Below, in pieces: positions 43,740 through 51,295 of a stretch of DNA of 64,000 nt. Numbering within the stretch: position 1 is the first letter of the stretch; the number at the start of each line of letters is the position of its first letter. The notes below the pieces were generated by a model. The model was not told the DNA's origin. It was given only the letters and a program-made list of their open reading frames with translations, and made no database searches. The translations under genes and the position numbers were made by a program. The DNA is from Aphodosoma sp045631465 (GTDB taxonomy: Bacteria > Bacteroidota > Bacteroidia > Bacteroidales > Paludibacteraceae): positions 38,863 to 102,862 of the forward strand of contig JAZQUV010000005.1 in NCBI GenBank assembly GCA_045631465.1. Direction: 5' to 3'.

Positions 43740-44015
43740 TTAGTATGCTATAGAGTCTTGAGCAATAGAGTCTTGTGGTAACTCTAATGTAGAATCTTGT
43801 GGAAGGTTGTATGGAATAGGTTTTGCGGATATTATTCGCATTGTGTCGGGGATGCGGATAGGCTTGGTCGGACGGATGTTGTGGTGTAGTTCGTAGAAAT
43901 CATCGGGACGGAAAGGAGGATTCATAGGTTCCATAGTATCTTTCCCAGCTTCGCAAGAGGGCATAGTGAAGGCGATGATGAATATAAGTCCGAGTATTTT
44001 TAGTGCTGTTTTCAT
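43740..44015 (-). CDS. Small Pro-rich lipoprotein in the rSAM locus
   Basis: 91 residues: lipoprotein signal with TMPSC (Cys21), then a Pro/Asp-rich extended region and a C-terminal repeat (LPQDS, LPQDS, AQDS). No beta-sandwich domain. Twenty bases before lipoprotein 5 and preceded by its own -7 element (44039-44046). Could be a short substrate of the radical SAM enzyme or an unrelated outer-membrane lipoprotein. Confidence 0.65.
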   Translation of the reverse strand: MKTALKILGLIFIIAFTMPSCEAGKDTMEPMNPPFRPDDFYELHHNIRPTKPIRIPDTMRIISAKPIPYNLPQDSTLELPQDSIAQDSIAY

Positions 44016-44038
44016 AGATTTTTTGTTTTTTATTTCTG

Positions 44039-44046
44039 CAAAGATA
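44039..44046 (-). promoter_or_regulatory. -7 promoter element inside the rSAM locus
   Basis: TATCTTTGC on the minus strand, 24 bp before the small lipoprotein start. Confidence 0.6.
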
Positions 44047-44086
44047 CGAATTAATGTTGAAAGTCAGATGATTTTTGTGAGTTTTT

Positions 44087-44725
44087 TTAGAATCTGTAGC
44101 CTACTGATACGCGAAGTACTCTTGCAACAGGGATAGATGATGAAGCAACTAATGGTGGTTCGATTATACAACCGCCTCTATGTCCTTTTCTGTATGTTAT
44201 GGCTCTTGTTGCGCCTAATTCGAAGGAGCCAAACCAGTGGTTTTTGCCAACTGACAATCCGATTAAGCATGCGTCTAACCCTAATCCAAAGCCCTCTTGT
44301 ATATTGTCTTTAGTGCTTAGCGGACTATGATAGGCATAGTGTAGCCCGATAGATAATGAGTTATAGAGAGTTATGGCTTTGTAGTTTAGGTATGTGAAAC
44401 GGACAGTAGGAAGTATGGTAGTTTTTGACGAAAAAGCCGTAGGATGGTTGCATGTGCAAGGTTTAGTCCAACTATGGATGTAGTCGATATTACATCCAGC
44501 ACTAAACCAATTGTTTACTCTGTATTGGTATTCAGCAAATATGTGGCCTGATTGATAGGCATGATGTCGAGCTCCTTCGATAGGACCATTATGGAATTCG
44601 TAAAAATTATCAGCGATACCTATACGAATTTCGTGAGGGTTTTCTTTGCGGTTTTCGGGAGTTTCGGCAAAAAGTGCGCCGAAAGAGCAAAGAATGATTG
44701 CTGTGAGTGTGATTAATTTTTTCAT
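44087..44725 (-). CDS. Outer-membrane barrel protein of the rSAM/lipoprotein locus (2)
   Basis: 212 residues from the chosen start (MKKLITL; a start four codons earlier at 44737 is possible). Signal peptide ending LFA, 'RKENPHEIRIGIADNF', barrel strands and C-terminal 'LRVSVGYRF' with a terminal Phe. Paralogue of the barrel at 42571-43203. First gene of the minus-strand locus; a promoter lies at 44789-44796. Confidence 0.75.
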   Translation of the reverse strand: MKKLITLTAIILCSFGALFAETPENRKENPHEIRIGIADNFYEFHNGPIEGARHHAYQSGHIFAEYQYRVNNWFSAGCNIDYIHSWTKPCTCNHPTAFSSKTTILPTVRFTYLNYKAITLYNSLSIGLHYAYHSPLSTKDNIQEGFGLGLDACLIGLSVGKNHWFGSFELGATRAITYRKGHRGGCIIEPPLVASSSIPVARVLRVSVGYRF

Positions 44726-44788
44726 AGTCGTAGGCATTTAGGAGGTTGATGAATTTCGTATTTTGGGACTATTTCCGTTTTTCTATGG

Positions 44789-44796
44789 CAAAGTTA
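44789..44796 (-). promoter_or_regulatory. -7 promoter element of the rSAM/lipoprotein locus
   Basis: TAACTTTGC on the minus strand, 63 bp before the barrel gene start. Confidence 0.65.
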
Positions 44797-45229
44797 AGGA
44801 TTTGTTTTCAGACCTCCAAATTTTGTATATATAATTCGTATCGTTTTTTGATGTGGTGGTTTTGGATTGAAGAATTATATATGTTTATAGGGTTAGTGAA
44901 TTGATAATCAGCAGTGATTTGTGTTGGTGATTATATATATTTATAGGGGTATTTGAAAGGGGTAAATATATAATTTTATTGGAGAAGGGGAGTTTTGGGG
45001 AGTTTTGGAGATATAAATTTTTCGGGAATTTTGTTGTTCGCCCCTTTAGGGACGATGGGAGAGGGGATGTTTGTTTCCGCAAGCTCCTTCGCTGAACTTA
45101 TTTTTCGCTTCGCTCAAGTTTTTTGCTTCGCTTGGCATAGTTTAAGCAAACTTAACTCTGCTCTCGCTTATCGCAAAAAATTACTAGCGGTTAAGTATAG
45201 TTAGCCCTCTTCGAGGACTAAAGAAGTGG
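44797..45229. other. Gene-free region between the rSAM locus and dinB
   Basis: AT-rich; GATTATATATATTTATAGGG-type repeats occur at 44874-44960 and hairpin repeat copy B at 45119-45180. No gene seen. Confidence 0.55.
45119..45180. repeat. Dispersed 60-bp hairpin repeat, copy B
   Basis: TTTTTGCTTCGCT...TCGCAAAAA with core AAGCAAACTTAACTCTGC; closest to copy A. Confidence 0.75.
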
Positions 45230-46360
45230 TTATTTGTTGTTGGGGTCGGTGGGAGTAGGGAATGGGAGGGTGAGTTGGGAGTCGGGGGTGTTGTGGTTGT
45301 TGCGAAGACGGCATGCCGCGTCCTTACCTGATGGGTCGGTAGAGTGAGAGACAGAGAGACCGATGAGGCGGATGGGGTGGTTGCGATACTCGACTTTTTT
45401 GAGGAGTTCTTTAGCGAGGGGGAGTATGATTTTGAGCGAGGTGAGAGGAGTGTCGATGGTGTGGCTGCGAGAGACTTGAGTGAAATCGTGGAATTTGATT
45501 TTGAGTGTGAGGGTGTTGCCAACGAATTGTTGACGAGAGAGGCGTTCGACGAGTTCGGTGACTACGTGGTAGAGTTCGATGATGACAGACGATGTGCGGC
45601 AGACGTCGCGCTCGAGTGTGTGCTCGCAACCAACTGATTTGCGGATATATACAGCCTCGACAGGGCGTAGGTCGATGCCACGAGCAAAGTCGTAGAAAGT
45701 TTGGCCCATCTTGCCAAATTGGCGAGTGAGCATAGCGAGAGAGCACTGACGGAGGTGTTTGCCAGTGTGGATGCCGAGTCGGCGGAATTTGCGAGCAGAG
45801 ACTTTGCCGACACCCCAGAACTGCTCGATGTCGAGCGTTTCGATGAAATCGAGGGCTTTGTCGGGGTGGATGACGCAGAGACCATCGGGCTTGCGATAGT
45901 CGGAGGCGACTTTAGCGAGGAATTTGTTGTAAGAGACACCAGCAGAGGCAACGAGGTTGAGTTCGGTGCGAATGCGTTGTTTGATTTCGCGGGCAATGTC
46001 GACGGCGAGTTCGATGCCAGGTTTGTTGTTAGTCACGTCGAGAAACGCCTCGTCGAGCGAGATAGGTTCGACAAGGTCGGTGTAGGAGTGGAAAATCTCG
46101 TGGATTTGGGCAGAGACCTCTTTGTAGACCTCCATGCGACCAGGCACGAAGATGAGGTCGGGGCAGAGTTGTTTGGCTTTGACCGACGACATAGCAGAAC
46201 GGACACCGAAGCGGCGAGCCTCGTAGCTAGCAGCAGACACAACACCACGCACATCGCCGTGGCCTACGGCGATGGGTTTGCCTTGTAGTTCGGGGTTGTC
46301 GCGTTGTTCCACCGAGGCATAAAAGGCATCCATGTCGATATGTATGATTTTGCGATGCAT
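45230..46360 (-). CDS. dinB: DNA polymerase IV (Y-family)
   Basis: 376 residues from ATG at 46360, chosen because the family begins MHRKIIHIDMDAFYAS and a promoter (46368-46375) lies just upstream; the longer frame to 46411 reads through that promoter. Catalytic acids Asp9 and Asp103/Glu104 (SLDEAF); 'SYEARRFGVRSAM' finger loop; 'GVGKVSARKFRRLGI' helix-hairpin-helix; little-finger domain about 240-345. The tail ends 'QLTLPF', a beta-clamp-binding motif. Performs error-prone translesion synthesis. Residues about 345-352 (GKDAACRL) are encoded by a palindromic dispersed repeat. Confidence 0.93.
   Translation of the reverse strand: MHRKIIHIDMDAFYASVEQRDNPELQGKPIAVGHGDVRGVVSAASYEARRFGVRSAMSSVKAKQLCPDLIFVPGRMEVYKEVSAQIHEIFHSYTDLVEPISLDEAFLDVTNNKPGIELAVDIAREIKQRIRTELNLVASAGVSYNKFLAKVASDYRKPDGLCVIHPDKALDFIETLDIEQFWGVGKVSARKFRRLGIHTGKHLRQCSLAMLTRQFGKMGQTFYDFARGIDLRPVEAVYIRKSVGCEHTLERDVCRTSSVIIELYHVVTELVERLSRQQFVGNTLTLKIKFHDFTQVSRSHTIDTPLTSLKIILPLAKELLKKVEYRNHPIRLIGLSVSHSTDPSGKDAACRLRNNHNTPDSQLTLPFPTPTDPNNK
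45305..45325. repeat. Palindromic dispersed repeat inside dinB
   Basis: AGACGGCATGCCGCGTCCTT, a nearly symmetrical GGACGCGGCATGCCG-type palindrome of the same design as 40316-40337, translated in frame in the linker before the clamp-binding motif. Confidence 0.6.
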
Positions 46361-46367
46361 TTGTTTT

Positions 46368-46375
46368 GCAAAGGT
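46368..46375 (-). promoter_or_regulatory. -7 promoter element of dinB
   Basis: TACCTTTGC on the minus strand; only about 7 bp before the ATG, so the dinB leader is very short. Confidence 0.6.
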
Positions 46376-46388
46376 AATAAAAATAGTT

Positions 46389-46408
46389 ATTACTTTTGAG
46401 AAAGTAAT
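46389..46408. promoter_or_regulatory. Candidate operator between dinB and hydE
   Basis: Perfect inverted repeat ATTACTTT-TGAG-AAAGTAAT in the 121-bp divergent gap, just upstream of the dinB -7 element. It could bind a repressor; no assignment. Confidence 0.4.
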
Positions 46409-46468
46409 CAAAACTTTTTTTATAGTTTTTTATGAGTTGGAAGGTGGGGTAGTTTGGAATATTTTTTG

Positions 46469-46476
46469 TATCTTTG
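46469..46476 (+). promoter_or_regulatory. -7 promoter element of hydE
   Basis: TATCTTTG, 5 bp before the hydE ATG, so the transcript has almost no leader. Confidence 0.6.
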
Positions 46477-46481
46477 TAGGC

Positions 46482-47498
46482 ATGAAATATGATGTAATAG
46501 ATAGATTGAGAAGGGAGCGTAGCTTGACGGATGTTGAGTTGCGGGAGTTGTTGTTGTCGGCTGATACAGAGTTGATAGCGTATTTGAAAGAGCAGGCGCG
46601 AGAGGTGGCTGTGGGGGTGTTTGGACGTGAGATTAAGTCGCGCGGATTGATAGAGATTTCGAACTATTGCAAGAATAATTGTTTGTATTGTGGCATTCGT
46701 GCTGGAAATGCGGATGTGGAGCGATATAGATTGTCGGCAGAGGAGATATGGGAGTGTTGTGAGCAGGGTGATTTGCTTGGATTTCAGACGTTTGTGTTGC
46801 AGGGAGGAGAGGATGTGCGACATACGACAGAGTGGGTTGAGATGGTGGTGAAGGAGATACGTAGGCGTTGGCCAGAGAAGGCAATCACGTTGTCGCTCGG
46901 CGAACGACCAGGTGAGGATTATCAGAGGTGGTTTGATGCTGGAGCAGATAGATATTTGCTCAGACACGAGACGGCGAATGCTGAACATTATGGGCGTTTG
47001 CACCCCGAGGGGATGTCGTATGAGAATAGAGTGAGATGTTTGCAGACGTTGAAACGAATTGGATATGAGACCGGTACGGGTATGATGGTGGGTAGTCCGT
47101 ATCAGACGGTGGATGATTTGGTGGGGGATTTGCGATTCATTGAGCAGTTGCAACCGCAGATGATTGGTATTGGGCCGTTTGTGAGCCATCGGGATACTCC
47201 GTTTGCAGAGTGTGAGAATGGGTCGGTGGAGACGACGCTGCGATTGATAGCGATATTGCGATTGATGCACCCAGAGGCGAATATTCCGGCTACAACGTCG
47301 CTCGGTACGTTGGCAACTGACGGGCGCGAGCAGGGGATTATGGCAGGGGCGAATGTGGTGATGCCTAACCTGTCGCCAGTGTCGCAAAGGAAGAAATATG
47401 CGCTGTATGACAATAAGATATGTATGGACCTTGAAGCTGCAGAGAGTCGGAGAGCGATAGAGGAGCAGTTGAAGGGGATGGGGTATTATTTGAGTTGA
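46482..47498 (+). CDS. hydE: [FeFe]-hydrogenase H-cluster maturase HydE (radical SAM)
   Basis: 338 residues from ATG at 46482, chosen for the immediately upstream promoter and the family N-terminus. Radical SAM motif 'CKNNCLYCGIR' (Cys63, Cys67, Cys70), 'LQGGED', 'LSLGERP', 'GTGMMVGSPYQT' and 'PATTSLGTL' match HydE. HydE acts with HydG and HydF to assemble the 2Fe subcluster of [FeFe]-hydrogenase. HydG follows 0.9 kb downstream; HydF and the hydrogenase itself are not in the window. Confidence 0.9.
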   Translation: MKYDVIDRLRRERSLTDVELRELLLSADTELIAYLKEQAREVAVGVFGREIKSRGLIEISNYCKNNCLYCGIRAGNADVERYRLSAEEIWECCEQGDLLGFQTFVLQGGEDVRHTTEWVEMVVKEIRRRWPEKAITLSLGERPGEDYQRWFDAGADRYLLRHETANAEHYGRLHPEGMSYENRVRCLQTLKRIGYETGTGMMVGSPYQTVDDLVGDLRFIEQLQPQMIGIGPFVSHRDTPFAECENGSVETTLRLIAILRLMHPEANIPATTSLGTLATDGREQGIMAGANVVMPNLSPVSQRKKYALYDNKICMDLEAAESRRAIEEQLKGMGYYLS

Positions 47499-47504
47499 TG
47501 TTTT

Positions 47505-47890
47505 CTTTGTTTTAACAGAAGTACAGGTTTTATATTTTGTGGGTTTGTAGGTTGTGTTTTGCGTTTTTTATGTTTTGTGGGGATGATTGTTTTTTTAAAG
47601 TACATGCCTTAGATCGTTCATTATTTGTTTTGTTTTAACAGAAGTACAGGTTTTGTGTTTGTAGGCTTGTAAGTTTGTTCTGTGTTTTTTATGTTTTGTG
47701 AGGATGATTGTTTTTTTAAGTACATGCCTTAGATCGTTCATTATTTGTTTTGTTTTAACAGAAGTACAGGTTTTATATTTTGTGGGTTTGTAGGTTGTGT
47801 TTTGCGTTTTTTATGTTTTGTGGGGATGATTGTTTTTTTTAAGTACATGCCCTAAGTCTTGAATTAATTGTTTGATTTTTTTTTATTTGT
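47505..47890. repeat. Three tandem 120-bp repeats
   Basis: AACAGAAGTACAGG starts at 47514, 47637 and 47757 (periods 123 and 120), and AAGTACATGCC lies about 85 bp after each. Units 1 and 3 are more alike than either is to unit 2. A diverged inverted copy seems to lie at 48287-48395. No ORF; not a CRISPR because the units abut without unique spacers. Confidence 0.85.
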
Positions 47891-47896
47891 TTTGTT

Positions 47897-48277
47897 ATGA
47901 TAGATATTTCTGATGATGAATTGGTTAAAATGATTGTTGGTGCTGCGTTTGAGGTGAGAAAACGTTTGGCTCAAGGTTATTTGGAGAGTACCTATGAAAA
48001 TGCGATGATAGTGGAGTTGAAGATGCAAGGCTTAGAAGTAGAGAATCAAGTGTCAATGAGAGTAGATTATAAGGGTGTTGAAGTAGGTGTTTTTAGGGCG
48101 GATTTATTAGTGGAGAAGCGAGTGATTGCAGAGATAAAAGCGGTTGCGCAGTTGAATAAAATACATGAGATGCAGTTGGTTAATTATTTGCAAACAACGC
48201 ATATAGATAATGGTGTTTTAGTGAATTTTGGTGGAGATGAATTTGAGGTGAAGCGTAAATTTAGGATAAGAAAGTAG
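47897..48277 (+). CDS. GxxExxY family protein (PD-(D/E)XK nuclease-like)
   Basis: 126 residues. The motif 'AAFEVRKRLAQGYLESTYENAM' split over two helices includes GYLESTY, the family signature; 'VFRADLLVEKRVIAEIKAV' carries the Asp and Glu-x-Lys of a PD-(D/E)XK nuclease fold. The family is widespread in Bacteroidota and its role is unknown. The gene lies directly after three tandem repeats and before an inverted relative of them, between hydE and hydG, so it looks inserted. Confidence 0.85.
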   Translation: MIDISDDELVKMIVGAAFEVRKRLAQGYLESTYENAMIVELKMQGLEVENQVSMRVDYKGVEVGVFRADLLVEKRVIAEIKAVAQLNKIHEMQLVNYLQTTHIDNGVLVNFGGDEFEVKRKFRIRK

Positions 48278-48286
48278 GTTTGAATA

Positions 48287-48395
48287 TGATTTAAGGCTTG
48301 TACTTTCTTGAAAATAGTATTTAAATTATTTTGTGAGTAAATATTTGATATTCTTATTAAGGATTAAAATTGAATTTGTACTTTTGTTAAAAATA
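48287..48395. repeat. Inverted, diverged copy of the 120-bp repeat
   Basis: On the minus strand it begins AACAAAAGTACAA and about 85 bp later has AAAGTACAAGCCTTAAATCA, matching the two conserved boxes and their spacing in the units at 47505-47890. The interior is diverged. Confidence 0.5.
48379..48386 (+). promoter_or_regulatory. -7 promoter element of hydG
   Basis: TACTTTTG, 23 bp before the chosen hydG ATG. Confidence 0.55.
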
Positions 48396-48409
48396 AAAAA
48401 TTGAAATAT

Positions 48410-49825
48410 ATGTACGATAAATTATCATCAAAAGCAGTAGAATTCATTGACCATGAGGAGATTTTGGCATCGATTGCATGGGCAGATGAGAATAAGAATA
48501 ATAGGGCTCTTATCGAAAGTTTGATTGAGAGAGCCGGTGATTATAAGGGATTGTCGCATCGTGAGGCAGCATTGTTGTTGGCATGTGAAGATGAGGATTT
48601 GATACAGAAGATGTTTGCACTTGCACGCAGAATTAAACAACATATTTATGGCAACCGAATCGTGATGTTTGCGCCATTGTATTTGTCGAACTATTGTGTG
48701 AATAGTTGTGTGTATTGTCCGTATCACGCTAAGAATAAGACAATTCCACGTAAGAAATTGACACAAGAAGAGATTGCGGCAGAGGTGGTTGCATTGCAAG
48801 ATATGGGTCATAAACGCTTGGCATTGGAGGCAGGCGAGCATCCGATATTGAATCCACTAGAGTATATATTAGAGAGCATCAAAACGATATACAGCATTAA
48901 GCATAAAAACGGTGCGATACGTCGTGTGAATGTGAACATTGCGGCAACGACAGTAGAGAATTATAAGAAATTGAAAGATGCGGGCATTGGCACATATATC
49001 TTGTTTCAAGAGACTTATAATAAGGCAAATTATGAGATGCTTCACCCACGAGGGCCGAAGAGCGACTATGCATATCACACAGAGGCGATGGACCGCGCGA
49101 TGGAGGCAGGAATTGACGATGTGGGTATCGGTGTGTTGTATGGTTTGGAGACATATCGTTATGACTTTGTGGGACTTTTGATGCATGCAGAGCACTTGGA
49201 AGCGAAGTTTGGATGCGGTCCACATACGATAAGTGTGCCACGTATTTGTCCGGCAGATGACATTGATACTGCCGACTTTAAGAACGTGATTTCGGACGAG
49301 ATATTCCAAAAAATCGTGGCAGTGTTGCGTATAGCAGTGCCATACACAGGTATGATTGTGTCGACACGCGAGTCGGCAGAGAGTCGCGCTAAAGTGTTGG
49401 ATTTGGGCGTGAGTCAAATCAGTGGAGGTTCGCGCACATCGGTGGGTGGATATACCGAAGAGGAACGCCATAACGAGACAGCACAATTTGACGTGTCGGA
49501 CGAAAGAACATTGGACGAAGTGGTGTCGTGGTTGTTGGATTTGGGATATATACCAAGCTTCTGCACAGCGTGTTACCGCGAAGGACGCACAGGCGACAGA
49601 TTTATGTCGTTGGCAAAGAGCGGACAGATAGCCAACTGCTGTCAGCCAAACGCATTGATGACACTGAAAGAGTATTCGGAAGACTATGCGTCGGCAGAGG
49701 TGCGCACAAAGATAGAGAAACTCATTGCAGCAGAAATAGAGCGCGTGCCACATCCGAAAATTAGAGCCAAAGCAGTGGAAAATATCAAGAAAATTGCATT
49801 GGGCGAGAGGGATTTTCGTTTTTAA
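48410..49825 (+). CDS. hydG: [FeFe]-hydrogenase H-cluster maturase HydG (radical SAM)
   Basis: 471 residues from ATG at 48410 (a TTG three codons earlier is less likely). 'YLSNYCVNSCVYCPY' holds Cys96, Cys100 and Cys103 for the radical SAM cluster; the C-terminal 'CTACYREGRTGDRFM' (Cys385, Cys388) and later 'NCCQPNA' (Cys410-411) hold the second cluster on which the Fe(CO)(CN) synthon is built. HydG cleaves tyrosine to give CO and CN- for the H-cluster. Full length for the family (about 470). Confidence 0.93.
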   Translation: MYDKLSSKAVEFIDHEEILASIAWADENKNNRALIESLIERAGDYKGLSHREAALLLACEDEDLIQKMFALARRIKQHIYGNRIVMFAPLYLSNYCVNSCVYCPYHAKNKTIPRKKLTQEEIAAEVVALQDMGHKRLALEAGEHPILNPLEYILESIKTIYSIKHKNGAIRRVNVNIAATTVENYKKLKDAGIGTYILFQETYNKANYEMLHPRGPKSDYAYHTEAMDRAMEAGIDDVGIGVLYGLETYRYDFVGLLMHAEHLEAKFGCGPHTISVPRICPADDIDTADFKNVISDEIFQKIVAVLRIAVPYTGMIVSTRESAESRAKVLDLGVSQISGGSRTSVGGYTEEERHNETAQFDVSDERTLDEVVSWLLDLGYIPSFCTACYREGRTGDRFMSLAKSGQIANCCQPNALMTLKEYSEDYASAEVRTKIEKLIAAEIERVPHPKIRAKAVENIKKIALGERDFRF

Positions 49826-49951
49826 GGACTAAGGATTTAAATAGGTACATTACAATGTGATAAGTTTATGTTCATAATATACATATGAGTTAAAATATGT
49901 AAATTAACATTGTTTTAGAGTAATTTTATTTGAGATACAGTTAATGGTATA

Positions 49952-51295
49952 ATGAAAAAGTCAGGGATAAAAAATATATTTTCCATAACAAAAATGTTTG
50001 GTGGTGCAAGAGTGTCTATGCAGGTGTATGGGGCACATTCGCTTAATGATGACGGAACTATTATGTCATTTAGTGAACAGATGGCTATTGTATCTCATTA
50101 TTTGCATAATAGAGGGACTAAATATGCTGACATTTTTGAGGAAAAAGCAAAAGGTTTGATAGAGGATATTTATAATTTTAGGGCGAGTAATAATCATTCT
50201 GAAATAGCAGAAGTGGATGCTGCCTTGCAGTATTCTTTGTTTTCTGATTTATTTTCCGTTCCGTTTTTGCCTATTGAAAAGCCTAAATTTACATTTATAG
50301 ATTTATTTGCGGGTATAGGTGGATTTAGAATAGCTTTACAAAATCTTGGGGGGAAGTGTGTTTTTTCTTCAGAATGGGATACTCAAGCTCAAAAAACATA
50401 TCTATTAAATTACGGAGAAGTGCCATTTGGTGATATTACAAAAGAAACTACAAAAGCATTAATTCCTGATGATTTTGATATACTATGTGCAGGGTTTCCA
50501 TGTCAAGCTTTTTCGTTAGCAGGTAAGCGTTTAGGATTTGAAGAAGCGAGAGGAACACTTTTTTTTGATGTGGCTGAAATATTACGTCGTAAACGACCAA
50601 AAGCATTTTTTTTAGAGAATGTAAAAGGTTTGTTGATACATGATAAGGGTAGAACAATTCAAACAATATTGCGTATTTTACGTGAAGATTTAGATTATTA
50701 TGTGCCAGATCCACAAGTGGTAAATGCAATGAATTTTGGAGTACCACAACATCGTGAACGTGTATATATAGTAGGTTTTCGAAAAGATCAAAATGTAAAA
50801 GAGTTTACATATCCAGTTCCAATTGATAAAAATAAAACATTTTCAGATGTGAGGGAAGAACAAGTAGTTTCTGCAAAATATTATTTATCAACACAATATG
50901 TAAAAACTCTTGTTGCTCATAAAGAACGTCATGCAGCTAAAGGGAATGGATTTGGATATGAAATTATACCAGATGATGGTGTGGCAAATGCTATTGTGGT
51001 TGGGGGTATGGGGCGTGAACGCAATTTAGTAATTGATAATAGGCTTGAAGATTTTACGCCAGTAACAAATATAAAAGGCGAAATAAATCGTGATGGATTA
51101 CGAAGAATGACACCTCGTGAATGGGCTAGATTGCAAGGGTTTCCAGATGAATTTATTATTGGAGTGGCTGATGCATCAGCATATAAACAATTTGGTAATT
51201 CTGTAGCAATTCCTGCAATTCAAGCTACAGCTGAACAAATTATAAAGAGAATAGAAATATCTAAATCAAAGCAATATGGAGATAAAAGGAAATAA
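49952..51295 (+). CDS. Type II DNA (cytosine-5)-methyltransferase, HpaII-type system
   Basis: 447 residues. After a 110-residue N-terminal extension come C5-methyltransferase motifs: I 'FIDLFAGIGGF', IV 'GFPCQAFS' with catalytic Cys184, VI 'FLENVKGL', VIII 'QHRERVYIVGF', IX 'RRMTPREWARLQGFP' and X 'YKQFGNSVAIP'. It protects the host's recognition site from the endonuclease gene that overlaps its 3' end by 20 bp. If the partner is of the HpaII family the site should be CCGG. The pair is markedly AT-richer than hydG and the amylase gene on either side, suggesting recent acquisition. Confidence 0.92.
   Translation: MKKSGIKNIFSITKMFGGARVSMQVYGAHSLNDDGTIMSFSEQMAIVSHYLHNRGTKYADIFEEKAKGLIEDIYNFRASNNHSEIAEVDAALQYSLFSDLFSVPFLPIEKPKFTFIDLFAGIGGFRIALQNLGGKCVFSSEWDTQAQKTYLLNYGEVPFGDITKETTKALIPDDFDILCAGFPCQAFSLAGKRLGFEEARGTLFFDVAEILRRKRPKAFFLENVKGLLIHDKGRTIQTILRILREDLDYYVPDPQVVNAMNFGVPQHRERVYIVGFRKDQNVKEFTYPVPIDKNKTFSDVREEQVVSAKYYLSTQYVKTLVAHKERHAAKGNGFGYEIIPDDGVANAIVVGGMGRERNLVIDNRLEDFTPVTNIKGEINRDGLRRMTPREWARLQGFPDEFIIGVADASAYKQFGNSVAIPAIQATAEQIIKRIEISKSKQYGDKRK

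Noticed and set aside
45701..46288. 195-codon open frame opposite dinB
   Set aside because: Acidic, low-complexity translation of the antisense of dinB; no support.
46227..47387. 386-codon open frame on the minus strand opposite hydE
   Set aside because: It runs antisense through hydE, whose radical SAM motifs are clear; its translation is Arg/His/Leu-rich without domains. A shadow frame.
47505..47890. CRISPR array
   Set aside because: The three units are 120-123 bp, directly adjacent, and similar over their entire length; there are no short repeats with unique spacers and no cas genes.
48869..49753. 294-codon open frame antisense to hydG
   Set aside because: HydG is certain in the other strand, and the antisense product is Cys/His-rich noise.
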